DNA of 18,943 nt, taken from assembly GCA_025360565.1 (NCBI GenBank), contig JANYBY010000145.1, forward strand, positions 1 to 18,943. The letters are read 5' to 3'. Shown here one piece after another: positions 1-7,707 of this stretch. The stretch is from Bacteroidota bacterium. GTDB taxonomy: Bacteria; Bacteroidota; Bacteroidia; B-17B0; Aurantibacillaceae. A program made the translations under genes and the position numbers. Positions within the stretch are counted from its first letter, which is position 1. Every line of letters begins with the position of its first letter. The notes under the pieces were generated by a model. It was not told where the DNA came from. It did no database searches and was given only the letters and a program-made list of their open reading frames with translations.

Positions 1-948
1 GGCGTTTCCAGTTATAGTTGTTATGTTCCCGGAATTTATTCTTTAACAATAATGGATAATTACAATGGCTGTACAAAAACAGGAACAATAAATATTGTAG
101 ATAAAACACAGCCGCCTGTTCTAACTTCTCCATTATCTAACGCTATTATAGATTGCGGGGCAAATCAGGCAAATTTAATTATGGCTATTACCGGACCTTC
201 AACCGGTTTAAGGTACTGGTTTTCGCAGTATCCTTTAGGCGCTACTTTTAGTCCAACAAACGCTATCACTTCTAATTTAAACAGTCCGATATTAAACGGA
301 ACTACCTCGCCAAGCGTGGCTGTATCCATGCCAGGTAACTATGAGTATATTGTAACAAATACATTAACCGGCTGCAAAGCCCGCGGTGAATTTAATGTTA
401 CAGCCGGAGATCTAAAAGCTGATTTTACATCCGATGTATATTCAGGATTTGCACCTTTAACTGTGATATTTACACCAACAAATTACAGTGCGTTAAACGG
501 CGTAACCAATGTTTGGAGTTTTGGCAATGGGCTTTCACAAACAAATACAACCCTTATTGATCCAACAACTACTTATAACGCGCCAGGCACTTATACAGTA
601 TTGATGATCTCCTCCAAAGGAAGTTGTCTGGATACAACTTATAAAATAATTAGGGTAGATATCCCATCTAAATTAGAAGTGCCCAATATATTTACACCAA
701 ATGGCGATGGAAGCAATGATGTTTTCTTTTTTAAGACCGCTAACCTTGGAGAATTAAGCGCCATTATTTTTGACCGATGGGGAAATAAAGTTTATGAAAC
801 CAATAGTTCTACAGGTAACATTGCTTGGGACGGTAAAAGTTTTGGTGGAAAAGAATGTGCGGATGGTATTTATTTTTACATCGTAACCGCTAAAGGGAAT
901 GACGCTAAAGAGTATAAAACAAAGGGTAATGTAACTTTGGTTAGGTAA
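1..948 (+). CDS. Secreted protein, PKD plus type IX secretion C-terminal domain (5' partial)
   Basis: The reading frame is open to the left edge, so this is the last 315 residues of a longer protein. An ATG at 52 is internal and not a credible start. A PKD-like beta-sandwich occupies roughly fragment residues 139-220, with the motif WSFGNG and the ending GTYTVLMISS. It is followed by a gliding-motility-type C-terminal domain (CHU_C, type B sorting domain) from about residue 227 to the end, recognised by VPNIFTPNGDGSNDVF, then FDRWGNKVYE, WDGK, DGIYFYIV and a final GNVTLVR. In Bacteroidota this domain directs export through the type IX secretion system, so the product is expected at the cell surface or outside the cell. 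The part before the PKD domain resembles the repetitive Ig-like regions of large adhesins, but no specific function can be read. Stop TAA at 946-948, followed at once by a terminator. Confidence 0.9.
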   Translation, partial: GVSSYSCYVPGIYSLTIMDNYNGCTKTGTINIVDKTQPPVLTSPLSNAIIDCGANQANLIMAITGPSTGLRYWFSQYPLGATFSPTNAITSNLNSPILNGTTSPSVAVSMPGNYEYIVTNTLTGCKARGEFNVTAGDLKADFTSDVYSGFAPLTVIFTPTNYSALNGVTNVWSFGNGLSQTNTTLIDPTTTYNAPGTYTVLMISSKGSCLDTTYKIIRVDIPSKLEVPNIFTPNGDGSNDVFFFKTANLGELSAIIFDRWGNKVYETNSSTGNIAWDGKSFGGKECADGIYFYIVTAKGNDAKEYKTKGNVTLVR

Positions 949-956
949 ATAAATTT

Positions 957-1010
957 CCGGAAACTATTCCAAACACGCTAATTGGAATAGTTTTCGGGTT
1001 TCAATTTTTT
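957..1010 (+). terminator. Rho-independent terminator after the secreted protein gene
   Basis: Positions 957-972 pair with 982-997 in a 16-bp stem (15 Watson-Crick pairs and one G-T) around a 9-nt loop. A T-rich run ends in six T at 1005-1010. It lies 8 nt after the stop codon of the upstream gene and almost touches the promoter box of the next gene. Confidence 0.85.
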
Positions 1011-1011
1011 G

Positions 1012-1019
1012 TATCTTTG
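1012..1019 (+). promoter_or_regulatory. Bacteroidota -7 box (TATCTTTG) for the ABC exporter gene
   Basis: TATCTTTG matches the TAnnTTTG -7 consensus of the Bacteroidota primary sigma factor. No good TTTG is seen at the -33 position, which falls inside the terminator stem. The box ends 4 nt before the GTG at 1024, so the predicted transcription start lies at or next to the start codon. Confidence 0.5.
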
Positions 1020-1023
1020 TAGT

Positions 1024-2763
1024 GTGAAGCATTTAGGCACTCTCAATCATTTCTTCCTAAAATACAAATGGCATTTTTTTGGAGGGTTTGTATTTGTTAC
1101 CCTTTCAACCGTTTTTAAGATCTATCAAGGGGTTGTTGTACGCGAAGGAAGCGACACTATTATTTCCATTCTAAAAAACAATACACCTGCAAACCCTTCT
1201 GTTTTTGTGAAACACGGGCTCACTTTAATTTTTCTCGCCTTAACAAGCGGCTTGTTTTTGTTTTTAATGCGGCAAACCATTATTGTAATGAGTCGCCATA
1301 TTGAATACGATCAAAAAAATCAAATTTACGATCACTATCAAAAATTAAACATCAGCTTTTTTAAACGCCACACCACCGGCGACCTAATGAACAGAATAAG
1401 TGAAGATGTTGGCAGAGTGCGCATGTACACCGGCCCGGCCATTATGTATGTGGCAAATACGATTGTTACTACTGTTACCGTATTAATTTTTATGTTAAAT
1501 GTAAATGCCGAATTAACCCTTTTAGTTTTTTTACCTCTGCCCATTTTATCTGTGATCATTTATTTTGTTTCAGATATGATAAGCAAACAAAGCACTAAAG
1601 TTCAGGAAGAGCTTGGCAATTTAACCACTCAAGCGCAAGAAACCTTTAGTGCTATAAGGGTAATAAAAGCTTATGCCCGAGAAAAATTTTTCGTGAACGA
1701 AATGGAATTAAAAAGTGAACAGTACAAAAAAACATCCTTAAAACTTGCAGGGATTGAAGCCTTTTTTGGTCCTACCATGATCCTGATGATAGGTACAAGC
1801 ATTTTAATTACCATTTGGTATGGAGGAAAATTAACCATGCAGGGAAAAATTGAACCCGGTAATATTCCGGAATTTATTCTTTACGTATTTTATATGACCT
1901 GGCCATTTGCTTCACTGGGCTGGGTAACTTCATTGGTGCAACGGGCAAGCGCTTCTCAAAAGAGAATAAACGAATTTTTAGAAACTAAACCGGAAATAGT
2001 AAACAGCAATTTAAATACCTACATTCTCAATGGCGAAATTGAATTTAAAAATGTACATTTTTCTTATCCCGAAAATAATATTAACGCGTTAAAAAATATT
2101 TCGTTCAAGATCGCGGCCGGACAAACTCTTGGTATTACAGGTCCCGTGGGCTCAGGCAAGTCGTCGCTTATTACGTTATTGACACGTCAATACGATGTAA
2201 GTTCTGGAGAAATTTTAATTGACAACCAAAACATAAAAAAACATAATTTAAATTTACTGCGAAAAAATTTTGGTGTTGTGCCCCAAGAAGTATTTTTATT
2301 CAGCGATACCATAAATAACAACATCCGCTTCGGAAGCACCGATGCAACTATTTCGAATGAGGCTATTGAAGATGTTTCGAAAAAAGCGGATGTGTACAAT
2401 AACATAATTTCCTTCCCCGATAAATTTGAAACCCTTGTGGGCGAAAGAGGTGTTACTTTAAGCGGCGGACAAAAACAGAGGATCTCTATTGCTCGCGCTT
2501 TGATCGGCAAACCACAAGTTTTAATTTTTGATGATTGTTTAAGCGCTGTTGATACCGAAACGGAAGAAATAATATTAGGAAATCTGAATCGCGAAATGAA
2601 AAATAAAACGAGTGTCATTATCAGTCATCGCATTTCGAGTTTAAAGAGCGCGGATCTTATCTTATATTTGGAGAACGGTGAAATAACAGAACAAGGAACT
2701 CATACCGAATTATTAAATTTAAAGGGAAAGTACTTTAAGTTGTATGGGCTACAGAATAATTGA
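1024..2763 (+). CDS. ABC exporter, fused permease and ATPase half-transporter
   Basis: 579 aa from the GTG at 1024. A longer frame can start at a TTG at 1009, but that would begin before the promoter box, and MKHLGTLNHFF is the more natural N-terminus. Type IV (MsbA-like) exporter fold: about six membrane segments in residues 10-300, then a nucleotide-binding domain with Walker A GPVGSGKSS (373-381, K379), Q-loop VVPQE, signature LSGGQ (479-483), Walker B LIFDD (D503, D504) and switch histidine H535 in SHR. It acts in the inner membrane; the substrate cannot be read. The residue after the Walker B aspartate is Asp504 instead of the usual catalytic Glu, and the sequence continues CLSAVD. This pattern is typical of the degenerate half of heterodimeric exporters (TM287 or MdlA type). 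No partner gene is in the window. Monocistronic: an intrinsic terminator lies upstream and convergent purN downstream. Confidence 0.9.
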   Translation: MKHLGTLNHFFLKYKWHFFGGFVFVTLSTVFKIYQGVVVREGSDTIISILKNNTPANPSVFVKHGLTLIFLALTSGLFLFLMRQTIIVMSRHIEYDQKNQIYDHYQKLNISFFKRHTTGDLMNRISEDVGRVRMYTGPAIMYVANTIVTTVTVLIFMLNVNAELTLLVFLPLPILSVIIYFVSDMISKQSTKVQEELGNLTTQAQETFSAIRVIKAYAREKFFVNEMELKSEQYKKTSLKLAGIEAFFGPTMILMIGTSILITIWYGGKLTMQGKIEPGNIPEFILYVFYMTWPFASLGWVTSLVQRASASQKRINEFLETKPEIVNSNLNTYILNGEIEFKNVHFSYPENNINALKNISFKIAAGQTLGITGPVGSGKSSLITLLTRQYDVSSGEILIDNQNIKKHNLNLLRKNFGVVPQEVFLFSDTINNNIRFGSTDATISNEAIEDVSKKADVYNNIISFPDKFETLVGERGVTLSGGQKQRISIARALIGKPQVLIFDDCLSAVDTETEEIILGNLNREMKNKTSVIISHRISSLKSADLILYLENGEITEQGTHTELLNLKGKYFKLYGLQNN

Positions 2764-2771
2764 TCTTTAGC

Positions 2772-2811
2772 TCATCCCGACGACAACCAACCCGGCTCCG
2801 TCATCCCGACG
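2772..2811. repeat. 11-nt direct repeat leading into the palindromic element
   Basis: TCATCCCGACG occurs at 2772-2782 and again at 2801-2811, where it forms part of the left arm of the 2800-2891 palindrome. The first copy looks like a remnant or partial second insertion of the same element. Confidence 0.5.
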
Positions 2812-2891
2812 CAGGAGGGATCCGTTCTCACCTCAATTATCTCCACAGTTTAACTTCTGATAAGAACAGATTCCTCGTTCCTCGGAATGAC
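2800..2891. repeat. REP-like imperfect palindrome between convergent genes
   Basis: The left arm 2800-2828 and the reverse complement of 2863-2891 agree at 23 of 29 positions, with a 34-nt centre. The ends read GTCATCCCGA and CGGAATGAC, a style of dispersed intergenic palindrome seen in several bacterial groups. It fills most of the 157-nt gap between the convergent ABC exporter gene and purN. There is no strong T-tract, but the hairpin could end transcription in both directions. An overlapping open frame at 2760-3071 is not considered coding. Confidence 0.65.
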
Positions 2892-2920
2892 CAAATCGGT
2901 TGTATTTGGTTCACGACAGA

Positions 2921-3484
2921 TCACAAAAACTTCTCTATCGCCTTTGGTAAATATTCAAACTCTAACTCTCTTATTTTCCGGGATAAAGTTTCGGGTGTTT
3001 CGTTCGCTTCCAAATTACATTTAGCCTGCAGAATAATTTCTCCCTTATCATATTCCTCATTCACAAAATGAATAGTAATGCCGCTTTCTACATCCTTATT
3101 TTGGATCACCGCTTTGTGCACATTTAAACCATACATTCCTTTACCGCCATACTTTGGCAGCAAGGCAGGGTGAATATTTATTATTTTATTTGGAAAAGCT
3201 TTTACAAATGCATCGGGAATTTTCAATAAAAATCCCGCCAGAATGATCAGATCTATTTTTTCGACCTTTAAAAATTCTATTATCTGCGAGGTATAATTCT
3301 CTAATGCTTCCTTACTTACGATCTGCACATTTTTTTTGTATTTCTCAGCTTTTGCAATTACACCGGCATTATCTTTATTCGTGATCAGCAATTTTATTTT
3401 TACGCGGGTATCGTTTGCAAAATACTTAAAAAGATTTTCCGCGTTTGTTCCTTCGCCGCTGGCAAAAATGGCCACATTTTTCAT
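2921..3484 (-). CDS. purN: Phosphoribosylglycinamide formyltransferase
   Basis: 187 aa. Transfers a formyl group from 10-formyltetrahydrofolate to GAR, the third step of de novo purine synthesis, in the cytoplasm. The start is the ATG at 3484 (MKNVAIFASGEGTNAENL). The frame extends 19 codons further upstream, but that extension has no family similarity. The phosphate-binding loop SGEGTN is at residues 9-14. The catalytic triad is complete: N103 and H105 in INIHPALLP, and D146 in EEYDKG. Somewhat shorter than E. coli PurN (212 aa) but full length for compact homologues. Divergent from lgt and convergent with the ABC exporter gene, so probably transcribed alone. Confidence 0.95.
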   Translation of the reverse strand: MKNVAIFASGEGTNAENLFKYFANDTRVKIKLLITNKDNAGVIAKAEKYKKNVQIVSKEALENYTSQIIEFLKVEKIDLIILAGFLLKIPDAFVKAFPNKIINIHPALLPKYGGKGMYGLNVHKAVIQNKDVESGITIHFVNEEYDKGEIILQAKCNLEANETPETLSRKIRELEFEYLPKAIEKFL

Positions 3485-3488
3485 CCGA

Positions 3489-3496
3489 TAAAAATA
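3489..3496 (-). promoter_or_regulatory. Possible -7 box (TATTTTTA) for purN
   Basis: Read on the minus strand, TATTTTTA matches TAnnTTTG at five of the six fixed positions. It ends 4 nt before the purN ATG. No -33 TTTG is seen at the right distance, so this is a weak call in AT-rich DNA. Confidence 0.3.
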
Positions 3497-3606
3497 ACCA
3501 TTTGGAATTTTTACACGGTACGATACAAAAGTTAATATCACAGGTTTTTCACAAAAAATGCCTTATAATATGCTCATTTAAGAACCGCAAATGATATTAT
3601 TATTCC

Positions 3607-3614
3607 TACTTTTG
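3607..3614 (+). promoter_or_regulatory. Bacteroidota -7 box (TACTTTTG) for lgt
   Basis: Full match to TAnnTTTG, ending 5 nt before the lgt ATG at 3620. The expected transcription start is at or beside the A of the ATG, which would give a leaderless or nearly leaderless transcript. No clear -33 element. Confidence 0.5.
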
Positions 3615-3619
3615 TTGCA

Positions 3620-4477
3620 ATGCTGAGTTTATTCATACAATGGGATCCTAAACCTGAGATTTTTACTATTCCCGGAATTGATTGGCCCGTTCGTTGGTAC
3701 GGTTTAATGTGGGCCGCTGCATTTATTATCAGCCATTTTTTTATGAACCGCGTTTTTAAAAAAGAAGGCCGCACCGATAAACAATTAGATACGCTTACTC
3801 TATACATCATCCTCGGAACCGTAATTGGCGCGCGCCTCGGGCATTGTCTTTTTTATGGACCATGGTTCGATGCGATGACCCCCGACGGACAAGTTATTGA
3901 AGAAGGTTACCTTTCGCACCCATTAAATATTTTAAAAGTTTACGAAGGTGGGCTTGCAAGTCATGGCGGAGCATTAGGCATTTTAACCGGTATGATTCTT
4001 TATTGCCGCAAAACAAAAGAAAGCTGGTTATGGTTGTTTGATAGGTTAGTGATAGTAGTACCGATTGCCGCCATGTGCATACGCATTGGAAATTTAATCA
4101 ACAGCGAGATCATTGGGAAAGTAACCGATGTGCCATGGGCGTTTGTTTTCGTGAAAGAAGGTCCTTTACCTCGTCACCCGGCTCAATTGTACGAAGCCAT
4201 TTTTTGTTTTTTTCTATTTATTTTAATGTATTGGCTTTGGAAAAACAAACGCGATAAAGTTGGGCCCGGATTTATGTTCGGCCTAATGTGTGTTGCTTTA
4301 TTTACTGAAAGATTCTTTGATGAATTTTTAAAAGAAAATCAGATTGATGCTGAGAACGGATTACCCTTGAACATCGGGCAACTACTAAGCATTCCCTTTA
4401 TTTTGATCGGAATCTTTATGATGTGGAGATCCGGCAAATTAAAAAAAACAGTAGCCGTACCTGAAGAAATTAAATAA
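3620..4477 (+). CDS. lgt: Prolipoprotein diacylglyceryl transferase
   Basis: 285 aa polytopic inner-membrane enzyme. It transfers diacylglycerol from phosphatidylglycerol to the lipobox cysteine of prolipoproteins, the first step of lipoprotein maturation. Family landmarks are all present: RWYGLMW near the N-terminus, GARLGHCLFYGPWF, H115 in SHGGALGI, the Lgt signature RIGNLINSEIIG with R155 and N158, RHPAQLYE (R185), and R231 in TERFFDEFLKENQ, which corresponds to an essential arginine near the C-terminus of the E. coli enzyme. About seven hydrophobic segments. It starts at an ATG 5 nt after a -7 box. The last 8 bp (4470-4477) overlap the 3' end of batE on the other strand, so the two transcripts must overlap at their 3' ends. 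Confidence 0.96.
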   Translation: MLSLFIQWDPKPEIFTIPGIDWPVRWYGLMWAAAFIISHFFMNRVFKKEGRTDKQLDTLTLYIILGTVIGARLGHCLFYGPWFDAMTPDGQVIEEGYLSHPLNILKVYEGGLASHGGALGILTGMILYCRKTKESWLWLFDRLVIVVPIAAMCIRIGNLINSEIIGKVTDVPWAFVFVKEGPLPRHPAQLYEAIFCFFLFILMYWLWKNKRDKVGPGFMFGLMCVALFTERFFDEFLKENQIDAENGLPLNIGQLLSIPFILIGIFMMWRSGKLKKTVAVPEEIK

Positions 4478-5219
4478 TCCCCACACTATTCAGTTTTACC
4501 CAGCCCTCGTTGCCGTTATCGAGTTTTATTAAAACCCAATCGCCGTTGTTTTCTACCACCCGAATTTTTGTGCCTTCGTGCAGGCTGAATTTTGAAGAGG
4601 CGGTTGAAGTAGGTTCGTTCATTATTTTTATTTCCCTTACCAAAATAATGGCAAATTTATTTTCATACTTTGATCTTAAAGCGGAATATCCTAAAAAATA
4701 AGTGCTTAAAAACCCGATCAAAGAAATAAATGCTACAAAGAGTGAAATTCGCTTTATCATAATGCTTGTTGAGCTTATGAACAGGAATAAAAATAAACAG
4801 AAAACGATCACACTCAGCACACTCATCCAAGCCCAACCGCTGGTATCAAAGGAGGCCAGGACATTGGTTTTTACCGCCGCTATAAAAAAGTTTTCCTTTG
4901 AATCAATTTTATCCACCGTTTTTGCCGCGGCAATTCCGAGATTAATGCGTACATCTTCATCATTTGGATCTAATTTACGCGCCAGCTCATAATTATAAAT
5001 TGCTTTTCCCAATTGTTTATCGCGATAGTAAGAGTTGCCCAGGTTAAAATATAACTGGTAGGATTTAAAACCGTCCGCCAGTAATTTTTCGTAGTCTTTT
5101 ATGGCTTCCTTGTAATTTTTTGTGTCATACGCTTTTTCGGCGGTGGTCAAAAGATCATTACCGAAAACACTTGTTGTAAAAATAAAAGCGAAGAATAATA
5201 TGTAATATTTCAATTTCAT
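4470..5219 (-). CDS. batE: BatE: TPR and SH3-like membrane protein of the Bat operon
   Basis: 249 aa. Cleavable signal peptide (residues 1-20, ending TTSVFG). Two or three TPR units at about 22-100 (AEKAYDTKNYKEAI, YFNLGNSYYRDKQLGKAI, ELARKLDPNDEDVR). Two membrane segments at about 128-150 and 157-179. A bacterial SH3-like domain at 190-245 ends in GNEGWVKLNSVGII. This TPR-TM-SH3 order is the usual BatE architecture. Last gene of the operon: its ATG overlaps the batD stop by 4 nt (ATGA), giving tight translational coupling. Its 3' end overlaps lgt by 8 bp with no terminator hairpin in between. It probably acts with the other Bat proteins in the periplasm and inner membrane. The molecular role is not established. 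Confidence 0.9.
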   Translation of the reverse strand: MKLKYYILFFAFIFTTSVFGNDLLTTAEKAYDTKNYKEAIKDYEKLLADGFKSYQLYFNLGNSYYRDKQLGKAIYNYELARKLDPNDEDVRINLGIAAAKTVDKIDSKENFFIAAVKTNVLASFDTSGWAWMSVLSVIVFCLFLFLFISSTSIMIKRISLFVAFISLIGFLSTYFLGYSALRSKYENKFAIILVREIKIMNEPTSTASSKFSLHEGTKIRVVENNGDWVLIKLDNGNEGWVKLNSVGII

Positions 5220-7009
5220 TTTTTATTCAATTGCTCTTCTATGCCTGTTATTAATGTTATTGTATCATTATAAACCGTTTGCAGGTCTCCGCTTACCGCA
5301 CCGGGCGCGTATTTGGCGTACTCGCTTGTTTCAATGGTTGAAAGCAATTTTGTGATATCCCCTGAATTTACCTGCTTTTCCAACAACACTTTTTGCACTC
5401 GCTCGCGCGAAAGTTCTGAAATAGGAATATTTAATTTATTGCTTAAATAATAATTTATGGCGGTTAAAATTTCGGTGTAGAATTCATCTTTTTTATTCAG
5501 CTTCATTAATTTTTCGGCATTCGTTAATTGTTTTTTTGCAACACCGGCCGCTTTTCTCTCTTTTACTAAAACTAAATTGCTGTTGTTTTTAATATGGTTT
5601 CTTCTCACCACTAAAACTAGTCCTAGCAATAATACCGGCGAAAGCATGAACGAAACATGTTTGAACGAATTAAAAAATTCAGTTTCCGTTTTAACCAAAC
5701 TAAAAGTTCCCTTTTTAATATAACGTATATCGTTCTCTGTTTCCTTTACCTGGTTCAGCGGCGTGAAAACCTGAGCCCCGGTACTATTCGGGTCGGGCGG
5801 CAGAACTTTAATTCTTATTTCAGGAGCATCAATAGTAATATATCTTTTTGATTCCAGATTAAAATAACTAAAATCCAATCCTTTTAAAACATAATCTCCT
5901 TCCGTTCTCGGAATAACTAAATAATCAAATGTCTTGGAACTTCCGCCCTCTGCCACTTTCGGATCATACGATTCCAATCCTTCGGGTAAATTTAATTTTG
6001 GCGCATCCAATAATTTAATATTTCCTTTTCCGGATATGGTCATTTTTAAATTAAACGCATCGTTAGCTTTTACTTCTGTTCTAGTTGTTTCTAATTTGTA
6101 AGAAAATTGTCCTACTGCTCCATTAAAACTCGCCGGTTTCCCTTCTTCCGGTAATGGCAAAACTTCTATTGTTAATGCACGGCTCTTTGTAGTTACCGGA
6201 ACATCTTCATAACCGCCATTCCCGAAAAATTGTTCAAAAATATTTCTTGGTTTAGAGGCGCCTTGTTTTCTCACAACAATATCGCCGTCAATGGTTGTTA
6301 ACGCGATCTTACCCGTTTTGTTTGCAATACCCACTGTTCTAAAAAGTTCGTACGTATAATAATTAACACCATCCACATTTTCAACCACTTGCTGCCCCTT
6401 GCTGGTTGACTCTTGCGCCATGGCATAAAATCCATCGTACGTAGGTTGCGTAAATTTTTGAAAACCGATCATCTGAAAGCGTGAATATACTTTTTGAGTG
6501 ATAGTAACTTGTTCGCCCAAATAACATTTACTTTTTGTTGCGGCCGTTTTTATATATACATCACCGCCGTTTACTTTAGCACTGTATTTCGGATCTTCTG
6601 TGTTTCCTCCGGGATTTGTTTGCGTTGCATTTCCTTTAACGGCCTCTATTGGAATTGCATTGGTCTCGTATCGCTGTGCCCCGGCGTTTACAACAGCCGA
6701 TGGAATATTCAATTTTCCTTCCGCTTTTGCAACAAGCCCCCAGGATAAAGTCATTTGTGTTGAAACCGCACCATTGATAACCTGCGTACTTGTGCTTTGC
6801 ATTGGGCCACTTACTACATTAAAATCCTTAAAATTTGGTGGTGTATAATTATTCGCGTTGATCGTAATTACAATTGCATATTCGAATGGAACGCCTACTT
6901 GCACTTTTTTTGAACTCACTTGTGCATAAACTGGGCTTTGCGCAAAAAATGAATATGCCGCAAAAACAGAAAGTGTAATAAATAAATATGTCCTAATAAT
7001 ACTTTTCAC
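5216..7009 (-). CDS. batD: BatD: large periplasmic oxygen-tolerance protein
   Basis: 597 aa from the GTG at 7009. A TTG at 7018 extends the frame by three codons, but the purine-rich AAGGA sits directly against that TTG and 9 nt before the GTG, so the GTG is preferred. N-terminal signal peptide (MKSIIRTYLF..., cleavage near residue 30). A long beta-rich periplasmic region covers residues 30-445. A single membrane helix lies at about 450-472 (LSPVLLLGLVLVVRR), followed by a cytoplasmic tail of about 120 residues with the motif AINYYLSNKLNIPISELSRE. This matches the BatD family (oxygen tolerance family) in order and length. The gap to the batC stop is 2 nt, and the 3' end overlaps batE by 4 nt. 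Function beyond membership of the Bat complex is inference. Confidence 0.9.
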   Translation of the reverse strand: MKSIIRTYLFITLSVFAAYSFFAQSPVYAQVSSKKVQVGVPFEYAIVITINANNYTPPNFKDFNVVSGPMQSTSTQVINGAVSTQMTLSWGLVAKAEGKLNIPSAVVNAGAQRYETNAIPIEAVKGNATQTNPGGNTEDPKYSAKVNGGDVYIKTAATKSKCYLGEQVTITQKVYSRFQMIGFQKFTQPTYDGFYAMAQESTSKGQQVVENVDGVNYYTYELFRTVGIANKTGKIALTTIDGDIVVRKQGASKPRNIFEQFFGNGGYEDVPVTTKSRALTIEVLPLPEEGKPASFNGAVGQFSYKLETTRTEVKANDAFNLKMTISGKGNIKLLDAPKLNLPEGLESYDPKVAEGGSSKTFDYLVIPRTEGDYVLKGLDFSYFNLESKRYITIDAPEIRIKVLPPDPNSTGAQVFTPLNQVKETENDIRYIKKGTFSLVKTETEFFNSFKHVSFMLSPVLLLGLVLVVRRNHIKNNSNLVLVKERKAAGVAKKQLTNAEKLMKLNKKDEFYTEILTAINYYLSNKLNIPISELSRERVQKVLLEKQVNSGDITKLLSTIETSEYAKYAPGAVSGDLQTVYNDTITLITGIEEQLNKK

Positions 7010-7011
7010 TG

Positions 7012-7707
7012 TTACCAATCCTTATCTACCGTTGTTTTACCGGCGTCTTCTTGTTTTTGTTTACGCTTGTCCTGTAATTTCTTTTCATCACGCATCAAGG
7101 CTTTCAATAACTGTTCTGCCTGATCTTTGCTCATTTCGTTCTTTGGTTGTGGTTTACTTTCTTGTTTTTGATTTTGCCCGCCACCACCTTTTTTATCTTC
7201 TTTTGGTTTATGTTTTAATGCATACGCCAAATTATAACGCGTTTCTTCGTCTTTGGGATTGTATTTTAACGATTTTTTGTAAGCGTCTATCGCCTGCTGC
7301 CAGTCTTTTTTCTGCAAATAACAGTTACCAATGTTGTGCCACGAACGGTGCAAAGTATCTTTATCCGAAATAGTATTGGCAACCTGAGCAAAACTTTGTG
7401 CAGCTTCGTCCAAAACCAAATTTCCTAAAGAATCGGGCGTTACTTTTTTTCCTCCCTGAATAAAATTTTCTTTACTCGCTTTTATTTGAAGTGCGGTTTT
7501 ATAAAGCGAATTTCCCAAATTAAAATGCGCTTTTTGATTATTGGGATTTACTTTTAATGCCTCACGATATAATTCGGTAGATTTAGGACTATTGCCATTA
7601 TAATAATAATCGTTACCGTAATGCACGTTCTTAGCATCGTCCTGCGCCTTTATAATAAAGGCCGTAACAACAAATAAAAAAGAATATTTTATTTTATTTA
7701 ACGGCAT
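7012..7707 (-). CDS. batC: BatC: periplasmic TPR protein of the Bat operon
   Basis: 231 aa. Signal peptide residues 1-21 (ending AFIIKA, then QDD). TPR-like helices lie at about 27-73 (YREALKVNPNNQKAHFNLGN) and 120-165 (WHNIGNCYLQKKDW, AIDAYKKSLKYNPKDEE). A highly charged, glycine- and glutamine-rich tail follows from about residue 167 (KKGGGGQNQKQ), ending in VDKDW. The short KDW ending is, to my knowledge, common in BatC proteins. The gene starts 14 nt inside the end of batB and stops just before batD, so translation is coupled on both sides. Probably a scaffold joining BatA/BatB to BatD/BatE. Confidence 0.88.
   Translation of the reverse strand: MPLNKIKYSFLFVVTAFIIKAQDDAKNVHYGNDYYYNGNSPKSTELYREALKVNPNNQKAHFNLGNSLYKTALQIKASKENFIQGGKKVTPDSLGNLVLDEAAQSFAQVANTISDKDTLHRSWHNIGNCYLQKKDWQQAIDAYKKSLKYNPKDEETRYNLAYALKHKPKEDKKGGGGQNQKQESKPQPKNEMSKDQAEQLLKALMRDEKKLQDKRKQKQEDAGKTTVDKDW

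Noticed and set aside
2187..2618. 143-aa minus-strand frame inside the ABC exporter gene
   Set aside because: It is antisense to the conserved ATPase domain, whose motifs are unmistakable in the plus frame.
2760..3071. 103-aa open frame on the plus strand
   Set aside because: It covers the palindromic repeat and the antisense of the purN 3' end. The translation has no domain-like pattern, and the region is better explained as intergenic repeat.
3485..3541. 19-codon N-terminal extension of purN
   Set aside because: PurN proteins start at the MKNVAIF-type strand; the extension is unlike the family and contains the likely promoter box.
7010..7018. TTG at 7018 as the batD start
   Set aside because: It leaves no room for ribosome binding after AAGGA, whereas the GTG at 7009 has a 9-nt spacing and a natural signal peptide start.
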